Source: Amborella trichopoda
Taxonomy: Eukaryota > Streptophyta > Magnoliopsida > Amborellales > Amborellaceae
Assembly: GCF_000471905.2 (NCBI RefSeq)
Contig: NW_006496119.1
Location: 1,110,558-1,174,557 of the forward strand
DNA: 64,000 nucleotides
Reading direction: 5' to 3'
The translations under genes were made by a program, and so were the position numbers. The notes beneath the pieces are model-generated. The model was not told where the DNA came from. It was given only the letters and a program-made list of their open reading frames with translations, and made no database searches. This document shows positions 1-10,577 of this stretch, in pieces; position 1 is the stretch's first letter; each line of letters opens with the position of its first letter.

Positions 1-311
1 AAGTCTCATGATCAGTACTTAAAAACACGATTCATGGCTCTAAGTTGGTATCAAATCAATTGTCATGCCGAGCCCTACAAGAAAACAATTATCTTTCAAT
101 CAAATGGGCATCAGAGCAACCTTGGATCAGTCATAAAAGATCACGCAAGTTCTCGGGCAGTAGCAAGGACTGTTATGAAATTTCAAACATTGTTAGGCAG
201 GGGCAACTAGTCATTTTGCCCATTTTTAGATTTTATTCTAATTCAATTAAATTGTGATTATCTTCAATTTTAGGTAGTTTTTAGGTATCCACCCATGTTT
301 GAGCCCAATTC

Positions 312-319
312 TATATAAA
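312..319 (+). promoter_or_regulatory. LTR TATA box
   Basis: TATATAAA lies about 60 bp upstream of an AATAAA signal. The same arrangement occurs in the 3' LTR (15060-15067) and in LTR5 (52614-52623). By position this is the U3 promoter driving the sense transcript. Confidence 0.6.
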
Positions 320-378
320 CCTGCAATCCCTAATTGTAAAAAGGAACTAAAAACCTTGGGTTCATTCTTCAATCATTC

Positions 379-384
379 AATAAA
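379..384 (+). terminator. LTR poly(A) signal (AATAAA)
   Basis: AATAAA sits inside a conserved CAATAAAG context downstream of the TATA box. It is repeated at 15127-15132, and a related AATAAA stands at 38949-38954. This marks the probable R region. Confidence 0.45.
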
Positions 385-1196
385 GTTTTCAATTCTTTTT
401 TAAGCTCATGGGTGTGTTTTGGAGAGAGAGAGAGAGGAGAGAGAAGAAAAGGGTCGATACCCCTCGATAAGGTAACTTTCCCTCTCCTCCTCTTTTTCCT
501 CTCATCTCTATCTCTATTTCTCTCTCCTGTTTTCTCATCTCAATCTCTCTTTCTTGCTCCACTTTTCTCATCTCTATCTCTTTCTCTCTCTCTTTTTGTC
601 TCTCATCTCTCCCTTTCTCTTTCTTTCTTTCATCTTTATCTCTTTCTCTCTTCGTCCTTTTGTCTATCATGTCTCTCTTTCTCTCTCTTCCTCCTTTGGT
701 CTATCAGTCTGAGTTATTGAGCCCGTTTTACTACCACGCTGGGGCAATTACCTACTAGTTTAATCACTCTCAACGCCTGGTCAAATTCTTCTCATCCCAA
801 TCTTTTTTCTCTCACTCTTCTCTTCCTCTTCTTTTTTTTTAATGTGCACGCCCGTGTATGTTGCCCAAAAGGAAGGTAGGGTCCCTAACCCACTTGTCTT
901 GTAACATTTGCCATGTGTGTGATTGTAAAAACAGGAGAATACAGGCCAAGGGAGGTGATTCCAAACCACTTTTATAACAAGTGGCTTTCTTTGTGATCTA
1001 AGAGGGCATCCACGAGAGCCAGCCCGAGTAAGTTCCAAACCCACCTTAATTTCCTTTCTCATCGGTTGGTCTACCTATCCTTGTTTTTTTGCAAGGTCCC
1101 AAGAGAGCTATCTCAAAGTCCCAAGTTCCCTTGAAACCTGAGACACGTGTCGCTTGATCATCCGAATCCGGAGAGCTAGATCGAGGCATCTAACCA

Positions 1197-1220
1197 GCTT
1201 TGGTGCTCCACTAGGGATTT
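1197..1220 (+). other. Primer binding site of E1
   Basis: Directly after the LTR-terminal CA come a short spacer and TGGTGCTCCACTAGGGA. The equivalent point after LTR4 (45830-45850) reads GCGACTCCACTGGGG. From memory this is the tRNA-Arg-type PBS seen in Ogre elements; the tRNA identity is an inference. Confidence 0.55.
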
Positions 1221-2137
1221 ACTACCCCTTAGTCGGATTGTGCTTCTTTAGCTAAGTTTCTCCTTTTATTTTCTATGTCGGCACTTATGGCTTTCGGGTT
1301 CTATATCCCATTCATCTGGATTGAGGATTTTCTTATCCTCACATTCGCAAGTGTCCTCAAGGAACAAGTTCCCAACCTTCCTTTTGAGTAAAGACCCCAG
1401 GTCTAGCTCCCAGGTCTTAACTTGGATTGGTGTGAGGAGGGACTTAATGGTCCCTAACTCCCTGTCTCTTAGCTCTAGTGAAACTTTCGTCAAGGCCCCT
1501 TGCATTGGTAACACATCTGTTGTCGCACACAGTACGCACCCTACCACCGGCAAGTCACTTGTCGGTCTAATTGCCAAGGTACACTGGAAGGCTGCCCAAT
1601 CCTTTTCGGCAAATGCCAAACACGTTGACATTGCTTCCATGGGCCACCGCAAGCTACCCCCCACATTCTTGCATCAGCACGAGTCTCTATCCCTAGAGGC
1701 TACCCTTGGGCCTCCACCTCTCATGCACACCATAAGGCTTATACACATCCACTCGAGCCACACCTCAGGGAAACCCTTATGTTACTTCGCGTCAGCGTCC
1801 AGGATCAGACCTCCTAAGGCCAGGTCTTGCACACGTTGTTCGTATTCATCCCACCGCTCGGAGCAACATCATCATTGTACCAACTCGAGTACAAGGAAGA
1901 CGATCGCCTCCTCCTCCTACCCAGCACACACTAGCACACCCCTTAAGGGGCAGGCTCCCACCTGTTCTCTTATAGACACCTGCTCCTAGTTCTTGGTCTC
2001 CTAAGGCCAAACCACTTGCTTGGACCCGGGTTGACCCCTAAGTCACCGGTGATGATCCTTCTTCAAGATTTATGTGTGAGGTCCATCAAAACCTCAAAGC
2101 TAAACGAGATAGAGGTTTGTGAATTCTGACCAAGAAA
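1221..2137 (+). other. Untranslated leader of E1 between PBS and gag
   Basis: About 0.9 kb is shared with the leader at 45,850-47,150 and in part with 40,560-41,540. Reading frames here on both strands show no protein homology and are not conserved between copies, so it is annotated as non-coding leader. The last 80 bases before gag are especially similar to 47,050-47,130. Confidence 0.6.
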
Positions 2138-3960
2138 GTGACCAAGGCTGTCGAGGCAACCAGCTTTGATGACCCTCTTCGCCTGAACCCCTTATACCCT
2201 CTTCAGATGATGAAAGCTAAAGAAGAAGTACATGAGCCCTGCACTGTGGTTAGTGTTATAGAAAATGACCTAGCCACTCAGCAGCCATGGTCCCAAGATC
2301 GTCAAGAACCGGTCTCATGCGATGGACATGTAAGAATCGAGTTCAGGCGGGGCATGCTGACCGATCTGCCACGTGCGAGCTATCAGGTTCACAAGCCCTC
2401 AACTGCAACTAAGGCTGACCTCCCTAGAGAAACAGTCAACGTAATGGTTATAAATGAACCTGACTTGCAAGAAGATTGCTTGAACAAGTTTGAAGATATG
2501 GTGCCCGTAATGATAGAGAAGCTAGATTGTATAGACGTCGCACGACAATCAGCTAACCATGAGGTCAATTCCCATCACTCAGATGATGAGCCTTCAACGC
2601 AGCCCCTTCCCTTTGCCTCACAGGGCAATGCTTTCCCTCAACCCATCTCACAGGCAGACATCTAAGTTATGGTTACCCATAGCTTAAAGAACAGACAAAT
2701 TCCGAGGAAACAGGGTGCAACGCCTTATCAAAGGCCGTACCCATCAGATATTGACCAGGTACCGTTTCCCTCAGACTGCAAGAAAGGGAAGTTTCCCTTA
2801 TTCAATGGAACCACGTCCCTGAACCAGCATATCGCCCACTTCCAAGAAATGTGTCAAGAAACAACGGCTGATGGGAGACTCCTTCTCGGTCATTTTTTTT
2901 AAACCCTTGACGACCTAGCTTTTCAGTGGCATGCTCGACTTCCCCCAAACTCAGGGCATACTTGGGAGGAAATGGAGAAACTCTTTCACCAGTTCTACAA
3001 GGTCGACATAGCGCTTCAAACCATCGAGCTTCTCACCTTGACCCTAGACCCCGATGAGCCCGTGGACCAGTTCATATCAAGATGGAGAAATTTGGGTGCT
3101 CGCGATCCTAATTCTATGCTTAAGAAGGAAGCAGTTCAAACTTGTGTGCAAAACCTCCAACCTGAAATTGCTTTACATGTTGAAGCTTCCAATCTTACTT
3201 CTATGTCAGAGATGATCTCCAAATCGATCCGCATAGAAAGCCTATCACGCCACCATGGCAAGTCACGACAACCAATTGCAAGCTCAGGAAATAACCGGGA
3301 CAACCAACAAAACGGAGTGATTAGTGCTGTTGTCATGGTCACTGATCCAAAGAAGGCTCCCTCCAAAACTTTGGACCTCTCCGTAGGCATGAGCACAACA
3401 AAGACAATGCCTTAGGCAGACAAGCAACAACATTTGTACAACTGAGTACCCTCATCTGCGAATCTTAATTGGGATGACTATTCGACCAGGCATAGGAATA
3501 AAGTCTACCCATTTGAAAAGGAATGGGTCCCTGCACTATTCCGATTATTATTAGAACAGAACATGATCGAGCTTCCAGAGGCCAAGTTCCCTGATCAAGT
3601 TGCTCTCGATACTCAGGAAAATTATTGTGCTTACCATTGAAGGGTCAGCCACCCCACAGATGACAGCTTCACATTGAAAGACATTATTGAGGCTCTGGTT
3701 CAGATCAAGCTTGAAGAACTAAAAGGGCATTCGGGGCAGCAGAAGCCTCCAATGCAGTAACGGTCCAAGAGGAAGATGAAGCCCCTGGTCTCGTTCACGC
3801 CATTTTCGTTATAATGCTTTAAGAAGGTCTTATCAAACCGAAACTGGCAAGTCAGGCCCGACGCCTTGCCCAGGTAACTGAGGACCGTTGGTGCCCATAC
3901 CATCAGATATGGGGGCATTACTTGTGCTAATGTACCAGTTTCCATCATATAATCACAAAG
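2138..3960 (+). pseudogene. gag polyprotein of E1 (subfamily A), disrupted
   Basis: A single reading frame runs from 2138 to 3760, broken by stops at 2663, 2900, 3413, 3443, 3638 and 3758 but without a frameshift. There is no ATG at 2138; the first in-frame ATGs are at 2207 and 2210. About 2669-3260 encodes the retrotransposon gag core: PFPSD and KFPLFNGTTS, then AFQWHARLPPNS, WEEMEKLFHQFY, TIELLTLT, and a tail with EIALHVEASN. Near 3625-3660 a zinc knuckle of the form CX2HX4HX4C is damaged by a stop and by a serine at the last cysteine. A second knuckle-like motif (WCPYHQIWGHYL) lies near 3890-3935 after further decay. The product would be the nucleocapsid and capsid precursor. The same gag appears at 33.9-36.3 kb (- strand), 41.5-44.0, 47.2-48.8 and 54.9-56.7 kb. 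Confidence 0.85.
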
Positions 3961-4892
3961 TAAATACAGGAATGTCAAGTGTCTTATAATGTTCCAGTAA
4001 GTGATCCCCAAGTCACTACTCCACCGGTACAGCAGGACTTCCCAACTCAAGACCTAGGTAAAGATGGCTCAGATCTTGCTGAACCCGCAACTTCCCAGCC
4101 ATGGATAGTCCACCATGGGGGAAGCAGACTCAAGTCCTTAAGGTGACTGTTCGACAAGCTAGGGTTGTTCATACGCCTAGTGAGACGAATCAAGCACCAC
4201 CTCAGAAACCAGAAGGAGAGGTGCACCAAGGGCTGCCCGCTAGAGAAAGAAGACGACTCAACTGCTAGTTGAGCAGGAATTTCTTAGGCCTCTTCCCCCA
4301 CTACCAACTTTACTAGACTTTATCCCTGGGACGATCCTCCTTCCTTCCCCATCCCATCAAGAGGACGTCCCAAAGTCATCTTCTCCTTATATCACGTCCA
4401 ATGAGGATGAAGACATTAAAAGCACTCCCCAACGATCTAAGCAGGGGAAAGACTTGAAAGATTGCCTGCACATGTCCAACCTTGGTGATGACGTAAAAAG
4501 CGGCCCAAATCAGTCTAATGAGGGGAACGACCTTAAAAGCCCCCACCTTCTGACCCTTCTCCTTCTTCTTCTTCTGCTTGTCATTCTTCTTCCCCATTGT
4601 CTCCTGCAGGTACAACCATGAAATGTCCAGACTTCGAGGCTCTCGACAGAGAATTTGAAGGAATCAACATAAGTAGGACACAACGGAAGTGGATGAAAAG
4701 ACCCTGGCTCAAGCAGCTGGATTCTTAACGGTTGTTGATGCCCTAGCAGCTAAAGCCAAAGCAAATCCACCTTCTTCAAAGAAGCAGAAAAAGTCAAAGC
4801 CAAAGAAACCCCAGTGTCCCCTTGAGCTCGACTTTGAGTAGAGACTAAAAGAATCAAGGGGGCAAAGCTTTTACTTTCAAGACGCTTGCCAC
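3961..4892 (+). pseudogene. gag-pol linker of E1 with SNxGDDxKSxP repeats
   Basis: Short frames encode a low-complexity acidic and serine-rich segment. Around 4330-4550 the protein-level repeat S-N-x-G-D-D-x-K-S-x-P, then S-x-x-G-x-D-x-K occurs about three times. The same repeat is found in E6 (56899-57210), in E4 (43677-44000) and on the - strand in E3 (34090-33851). It is followed near 4620-4830 by a stretch equivalent to the end of the E6 linker. No enzyme motif is visible. The protease expected after this linker is absent: the sequence passes directly to the segment before RT. Confidence 0.55.
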
Positions 4893-6089
4893 ATGGCACA
4901 AGTCTATGAAGTACTGGCCAGTGCGGGGCAAACGCTACAGACACCGGTGCAAAGACCGTGTGATTCGTACGTGGACGCTCCTTGCCCCACAATCAAAGAA
5001 TCTCAACCTCCTTGTGACTTCCAAGTCGAACCCTCACTGCATGATATGTTGTCTACATTGGAGGTTGACCCTTCTGTCCCTCGGTTCAACAAAGGTGCAG
5101 AAATCATGACCTACACTGGAACCCTCTTCGAAGAAGAGACGTCAGGATCGTCATTCTCTACACTTGAGATTAACATGAAGAACTCATAAGCTGATGCTGA
5201 GGAGTTGCAGGAAGCCCCAGAAGAATGGGAAGAAAAAGGTCAAGCCACACCTGACGAGCTCGAGAAGATAAATCTTGGAGACGAAGCCAATCCCATGCCC
5301 ACTTTCATTTCAGCGAATATGTCTCCAGAAGAGAATGGAGATTTTACTACTTTCTTGAGAGAAAACCGAGACGTCTTTGCCTGGTATTATCATGAGATGC
5401 ATGGTTTCGATCCTCAAGTCACCATTCATCATCTTGGCATTGATCCAACTATCAAACCTGTTAAACAAAAATCAAGAAGGTTTAGGCTTGACCTTGAAAT
5501 GTAGATAGATGTCGTGGTAACCAAACTCAAACAAGCAGGTTTCATTCGTGAAGTCAAGTACTCGAAATGGATAACAAATGTTGCTCCAGTCAAGAAGAAG
5601 AATGGGCAAATCAAGGTTTGCATTGACTTCTGCGACCTGAATACCGCCTGTCCTAGGGATGACTTCCCATTACCATTCACCGAGATGCTCATCAACTCTA
5701 TGGCTCATTGTCAAATCTTTTCCTTCATGGATGGGTACTCCGGGTATAATCAGATACGGATGGTGCCCGAAGATGAAGAAGCCACTATGTTCCTAACTCC
5801 AAAAGGGGTCTTGTGCTACACAATTATGCCTTTTGGATTGAAGAATGCTGACACCACGTAACAGAGAGCAATGACAACCATCTTCAGAGATATGATGCAC
5901 AAAGAGGTGAAGTGTTACGTAGATGACTTGGTGGTAAAATTCGAAGAAAAGGATGATCACATGAGAGACCTTGAAAAGGTATTCAAGCGACTATGCCTTC
6001 ATCATCTTAAAATGAACCCACTGAAATGTGCTTTTGGCGTGCGTTTCAAGAAAGTTCTTAGGGTCCATTGTCAGACACCATACGCTTGA
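4893..6089 (+). pseudogene. Reverse transcriptase of E1 (with N-terminal pol segment)
   Basis: One frame runs from 4893 to 6089, interrupted by stops at 5187, 5502, 5859 and 6087. Segment 5205-5500 is the conserved pre-RT region (DVFAWYYHEMHGFDP, then PVKQKSRRF). RT proper starts near 5510, with FIREVKYSKWITNVAPVKKK, DFCDLNTACPRDDFPLP, FSFMDGYSGYNQIRM and MPFGLKNA. The catalytic YVDD is at 5916-5927. The stop at 5859 falls where relatives have a tyrosine codon in ATYQRAM. The enzyme would copy element RNA into cDNA. It is followed by a frameshift into the RNase H segment. The family is certain; the gene is dead. Confidence 0.9.
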
Positions 6090-6174
6090 AGTTGAGCCAG
6101 TCAATATCAAAGCAATTCAAGAAATGTCGTCACCAACCACATTACGAGAGCTACGCTCTCTTCAAGGGTAGCTG

Positions 6175-6720
6175 GTGTACATTAACTTGAACCTCTTAGG
6201 TCATTGTAGACCCTTTACACACCTGTTAAAGAAGGATACTCCATTCATCTTGGATGAAGCATGTCAAGCAGCATTTGATGACATTAAGCAATATTTACTC
6301 GACCCTCCAATACTCTCTACACCAGTATTGGAAAAACCTCTCATCCTATACGTGACCGCTTTGGACGAGTCACTCAGGACATTGTTGGTACAAAACAATG
6401 ACGAGGGAAAAGAAATTGCATTGTATTATCTCAGCCGCAGGATGCAAGGGGCCGAGAAGAATTATCCCCCTATAGAGAATAAGTGCTTGGCCCTAATCAT
6501 CACAGTATAAAAACTCCGTCATTACTTGCTTGGTCATGAAGTAAAACTCATATCAAAAGCAGATCTTATAAATTTCTCGTGACACGCCCATGCTTGTCTC
6601 GACACCTTGCTAAGTGGAGATTATTGCTGATGGAATTTGACATCACATATGTCCCACAAAAAGCCATCAAGGGCCATGCCCTGGCCGATTTCTCGCAGCA
6701 CACCCCGTACTAGTGGAATC
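6175..6720 (+). pseudogene. RNase H (RT-associated) of E1
   Basis: The frame changes by +1 relative to RT. FILDEACQAAFDDIKQYL, then PLILYVTALDESLRTLLVQ, ALYYLSRRMQGAEKNYPPIE and KLRHYLLGH are the usual gypsy RNase H landmarks. A stop interrupts at 6508-6510, and further shifts occur before the EFDITYVPQKAIKGHALADF-type end near 6640-6700. It would degrade RNA in RNA:DNA hybrids during cDNA synthesis. Confidence 0.8.
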
Positions 6721-6778
6721 TCCTTTATCAAGTGATCTCCCTAGTGAAGAGGTATTATGTATAGATCTTTCTCACATG

Positions 6779-7201
6779 TGGGAAATGTACTTTGACTGAG
6801 CCTTCCAATCTAATCGAGGAGGCACTAGAGTGGTATTCCTGACTTTGAAACGAGGAGTATTTCCACTTTCTTTCTCTCTCACCAAGGCTAGTTCTCATAA
6901 CAAGGCAGAATATCATGCCCTTATAAGTGGATTGGAGAAAGCCTTCGATCTAGACTTAGAGCAGCTCAAGATCTATGACGACTCTGAGTTGTTTATTAGA
7001 CAAAAGGGAATATATGATGTAAAAAAAGACACTCTCAAGCCTTATCACGATATTGGAAAATCATATATGGCCCAATTTGAGGACGTATCATTGAGTCACA
7101 TCCCCAGTAGGCTAAACTCTCAGGCTGTTGCAATTGCAAAACTCAGGGCTACAATTCAATTATCATCATCAGGACCCACTCTTGTCTCGGTGGCAGAATA
7201 G
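6779..7201 (+). pseudogene. Second (archaeal-type) RNase H, aRNH, of E1
   Basis: The segment starts with WEMYFD, followed by a stop where relatives have GA. Then come SHNKAEYHALISGLEKAFDL, IYDDSELFIRQ, KKDTLKPYHD and HIPSRLNSQAVAIAKL. A second RNase H of this type between RNase H and integrase is diagnostic for the Tat branch of plant Ty3/gypsy. Stops and a frame change separate it from both neighbours. No such domain is seen in the other elements of this window. Confidence 0.8.
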
Positions 7202-7441
7202 AGACACATTGAACTAAGAATTGAAGAAGATGCAGATGATAAGAGAAATATCTTCCCCGAGTGCCCTCCTTATCCATCGGGGCACTTCTATCATCTAAAG
7301 AAGTAATCAATACTGAACAAGAAATGGCATGAAGTCAAGGAGCTAAGGTTCAAAACCAAGAACAGGAGTTCTTTGACCCAATATGCGCAGAAATTGAGCA
7401 CATAAAAGATTAGAGAGAGCTCCTCGCTAAATTTCTAAGAC

Positions 7442-8636
7442 GTGGTAGACTTCCAGAGGACCATGCCGAGCGCAATAGTGTGCGTCGAATGTCTACCAAG
7501 TATACCCTCCTTGAAGGAGAGGGTCTCTTCAAACGATCATTTGACAACATTCTTTTTAGATGTGTGGATGCACAAGAAGAAAATAAGGTCCTCGAAGAAG
7601 TACACTCAAGAATATGTGGATTGCATCAGTTTGGTCCCAAGCTCTTTGAACGGATACACAAGTTGGGGTACTATTGGCCTTCGATGATTGCCTATTCCTA
7701 AAACTATGCTAAGAAGTGCCAAGTGTGCAAAATCCATTCAAGCCTTGTTCACCAGCCTCCAAAGCACTTACACCCTACAGTGGCGTCCTGACCTTTCTCA
7801 CAATGGGGTATGGACATTGTAGGGCTTATTAACCCTCCTTCGACAATGAGTCAAGTCTTTATTCTAGTTGCAACAGATTATTTCTCTAAGTGGGCTGAAG
7901 CGGTTCCCCTTAAGCAAGTTCTTGGGACAACAGTGGTCAACTTCGTGTGACATCACATTATATACCGGTTTGGGGTGCCTAACAGGATTATCTATGACAA
8001 TGGCCTTCAATTTTGAAGTCTTCATATTGATCGCTTGGTTAATCAGTTCGGCTTCAAATGGAAGTACTTGACTATGTATCACCCTCAAGCTTTCAATAAA
8101 ACCATGTGCAATGTTTTACGAAAATCCATAACAAAGACGAAGAGGAACTGACACAAGAAGCTTCATCAAGCCGTGTTGGCCTATCGCACTACCACCAGAA
8201 ATGCTACTGATTCCACCCCTTATTCTATGGTCTATAGGGGTGAAGCATTTTTACCTCTCGAAATTCAAATCCCTTCACTGCATGTCACTGTACATCAAGG
8301 ACTAACCGAAGATGAGAGAGTCAAAATCCGGTATCAAGAATTAGATGCACTAGATGAAAAGAGGTTAGAGGCTCAGCAGTACCTTGAACTCAACCAGGGA
8401 GAATGAAAAGGGTTTTTGACAAGTTAGTCAAGGTCCACTCATTTGCTTGTGGGGATCTAGTTCTCGCCGTCAAGAGACCGATTATTATGCATGGTCGACA
8501 TAAAGGGAAATTTGAACCGAAGTGGGAAGGTGCCTTTATAGTAAAGAAATTCTCGCCAAATGGAGCTTACATATTGGCACATCCGGGTGGAGAGGAGGAA
8601 ATGCCCCCTATCAATGGGCGATATTTAAAGAAATAA
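7442..8636 (+). pseudogene. Integrase of E1
   Basis: The HHCC-type N-terminal part lies at about 7480-7740 (GLHQFGPKLFERIHKLGYYWP, then CQVCKIHS). The core has GMDIVG with the first catalytic Asp codon at 7813-7815 and YDNG with the second at 7996-7998. In the block after YHPQ the GQAE stretch that normally carries the catalytic Glu is missing. The C-terminal part is AYRTTTRNATDSTPYSMVY, then GDLVLAVKRPI, GKFEPKWEGAFIVKK and PINGRYLKK, ending at a stop at 8634-8636. Several stops and frameshifts are present. The protein would insert cDNA into host DNA. Confidence 0.85.
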
Positions 8637-9567
8637 TACCCATGATGCATACTCAAGAAAAAGAGAGTCAATGCGTAGAAGTAAAAAGTTAGGAGGATGA
8701 TAAAGAAAAAGCAAGTAAGAAAGTCCAAGCAAAGGTTAATCCTTTTTATTGCATTAAGAAGAGTTACAAGTTACAATAAAAAAAGCCCATTATTAGGGAA
8801 GTTACAAGACTCTTGCATCTAAGGATAAGAGGACGATTACAAACCAAAACCCGCAGTGTTGCTCTGGCATTTGAGGATAAGAGGACAATTACGGGCCAAA
8901 AGGAAATGCTCTACTCATGAAGAAGAAGCAAAACCACCAAAGAAATGCTCTCCTCATGAAGAAGAAGAAAAACCACCAAAGGAACACCCTCCTCATGAAG
9001 AAGAAGCAAATCCACTTGGAGAGTCAGCTTCAATTCATCTAACGAGCGTTTCTAAAGAGGATGGTTACAGGCCAAAAGAAGAAAGCCAACCATTTCTGAG
9101 TCACCTTCAATTCATCTTACGAGTATATCAAACATACCAAGCAGACTTCTCTGGTAAGGAGCAGGCCTATAATGGAGAGCATGTCCTGTTCACTGTGGAT
9201 GCCCTTCCAAAAACAACATTGACATCACTGTTGTGCTGGAGGACTTCGGCTACCAATGGGCATCATAAGCCAAGCTTTACCACATGTCACCACCCTTTGC
9301 CTACCCAAGCTAGCACTATGTGTGAACATCACCGCCTATGGCTCATCGCCGTGCGCAATAATTCCCACACGCGACTCACTGCCACATGCGAACAACACCA
9401 TGCGTGTCATGACACCCACCATGCACTGATAAGCACCATTTGAAGTCAGTGCCGACTATGTCCTCCAAAGGCTAGCGCCAACTGTGTTGCTAACTCTGAG
9501 AGCCGACTGACTCTTCTGAGGCCAGCGCCGACTGTGTCTTCAGAAGGCTAGCAATGGCTATGTCGCT
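8558..9567 (+). repeat. 1010-bp tandem duplication, copy a
   Basis: The unit begins within the last codons of integrase and covers the first part of the 3' accessory region. It repeats at exactly +1010 with only scattered substitutions; for example the 195-codon open stretch at 8856 recurs at 9866. Its left part (8680-8800: GATAAAGAA tract, TTTTTATTGCATTAAG, GTTACAAG) resembles the sense/antisense junction at 59,365-59,450 of E6, so it probably derives from the 3' end of the antisense gene. Confidence 0.85.
8911..9020 (+). repeat. 39-bp repeat, about 2.7 units (HEEEAKPPK motif), duplicated at 9921-10030
   Basis: CTCATGAAGAAGAAG recurs with 39-bp spacing (8917, 8956, 8995). The period is a multiple of three, so one frame shows a 13-residue repeat of the type PHEEEEKPPKEHP. 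No homology supports this frame as a real protein. The opposite strand, where the antisense gene lies in relatives, is also partly open (10432-10127). Confidence 0.6.
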
Positions 9568-10577
9568 AAATGGAGCTTACATATTGGCACATTCGGGTGG
9601 AGAGGAGGGAATGCCCCCTATCAATGGGCGATATTTAAAGAAATAATACCCATGATGCATACTCAAGAAAAAGAGAGTCAATGCACAGAAGTAAAAAGTT
9701 AGGAGGATGATAAAGAAAAAGCAAGTCAGAAAGTCCAAGCAAAGCTTAATCCTTTTTATTGCATTAAGAGGAGTTACAAGTTACAATAAAAAAAGCCCAT
9801 TATTAGGGAAGTTACAAGACTCTTGCATCTGAGGATAAGAGGACGATTACAAACCAAAACCCGCAGTGTTGCTCTTGCATTTGAGGATAAGAGGACAGAT
9901 ACGGGCCAAAAGGAAATGCTCTACTCATGAAAAAGAAGCAAAACCACCAAAGAAATGCTCTCCTCATGAAGAAGAAGAAAAACCACCAAAGGAACACCCT
10001 CCTCATGAAGAAGAAGCAAAACCACTTAGAGACTCAGCTTCAATTCATCTGACGAGTGTTACTAAAAAGGATGGTTACAGGCCAAAAGAAGAAAGCCAAC
10101 CATTTCTGAGTCACCTTCAATTCATCTTACGAGTATATCAAACATACGAAGTCGACTTCTCTGGCAAGGAGCAGGCCTATAATGAAGAGCATGTCCTGTT
10201 CACTGTGGATGCCCTTCCAAAAAACAACATGGACTTCACTATTGTGCTGGAGGACTTGGCTTCCAATGGGCATCATAAGCCAGGCTTTACCACTGGTCAC
10301 CACCCATTGCCTACACAAGCTAGCACTATGCGTGAACATCACCGCATATGGCTCATCGCCGTGCACAACAATTCCCACGCGCGACTCTCTGCCACATGCG
10401 AACAACACCATGCGTGTCATGACACCCACCATGCACTGATAAGCACCATTTGAAGTCAGTGTCGGCTATGTCCTCCAAAGGCTAGCGCCAACTGTGTTGC
10501 TAACTCTGAGAGCCGACTGACTCTTCTGAGGCCAGCGCCGACTGTGTCTTCAGAAGGCTAGCAACGACTATGTTGCT
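9568..10577 (+). repeat. 1010-bp tandem duplication, copy b
   Basis: This is a direct head-to-tail copy of 8558-9567 with no net length change over the whole unit. The few differences suggest the duplication is younger than the decay of the surrounding element, whose two LTRs are much more diverged. It includes a second copy of the C-terminal tail of integrase (9570-9645). Confidence 0.85.

Larger units (their letters stand above)
1..1196 (+). repeat. 5' LTR of E1 (right part only)
   Basis: The sequence aligns with 14,900-16,859 (3' LTR of the same element) and with 38,570-40,530 and 52,250-54,410. It runs through the TATA box, a poly(A)-type signal, a GA-rich then CT-rich tract (about 420-700), and a U5 part ending in CA at 1195-1196. 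Relative to the 3' LTR it lacks several hundred bases between the CT tract and the U5 part. It belongs to subfamily A. GTAAGT at 1026-1031 is conserved in the other LTR copies. Confidence 0.8.

Noticed and set aside
389..720. Open frames on both strands rich in Arg/Lys/Glu (-) or Ser/Leu (+)
   Set aside because: They are translations of the GA and CT tracts of the LTR; the same happens at 15,106-15,522, 38,853-39,352 and 52,679-53,038.
1321..1989. 222-codon open frame in the E1 leader
   Set aside because: It lies between PBS and gag, has no recognisable motif, and the equivalent leaders at 40.6-41.5 and 45.9-47.1 kb do not keep the frame.
8856..9443. 195-codon frame (repeated at 9866-10453) as a new protein with HEEEAKPPK repeats
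   Set aside because: Its two copies stem from one recent duplication, so the open frame is not independent evidence; no homolog is known and the strand is opposite to the gene found there in relatives.
10127..10432. Antisense frame in E1 as the N-terminus of the PMD protein
   Set aside because: Position fits, but residue-level similarity to 29,588-29,800 or 63,024-62,767 was too weak to claim.
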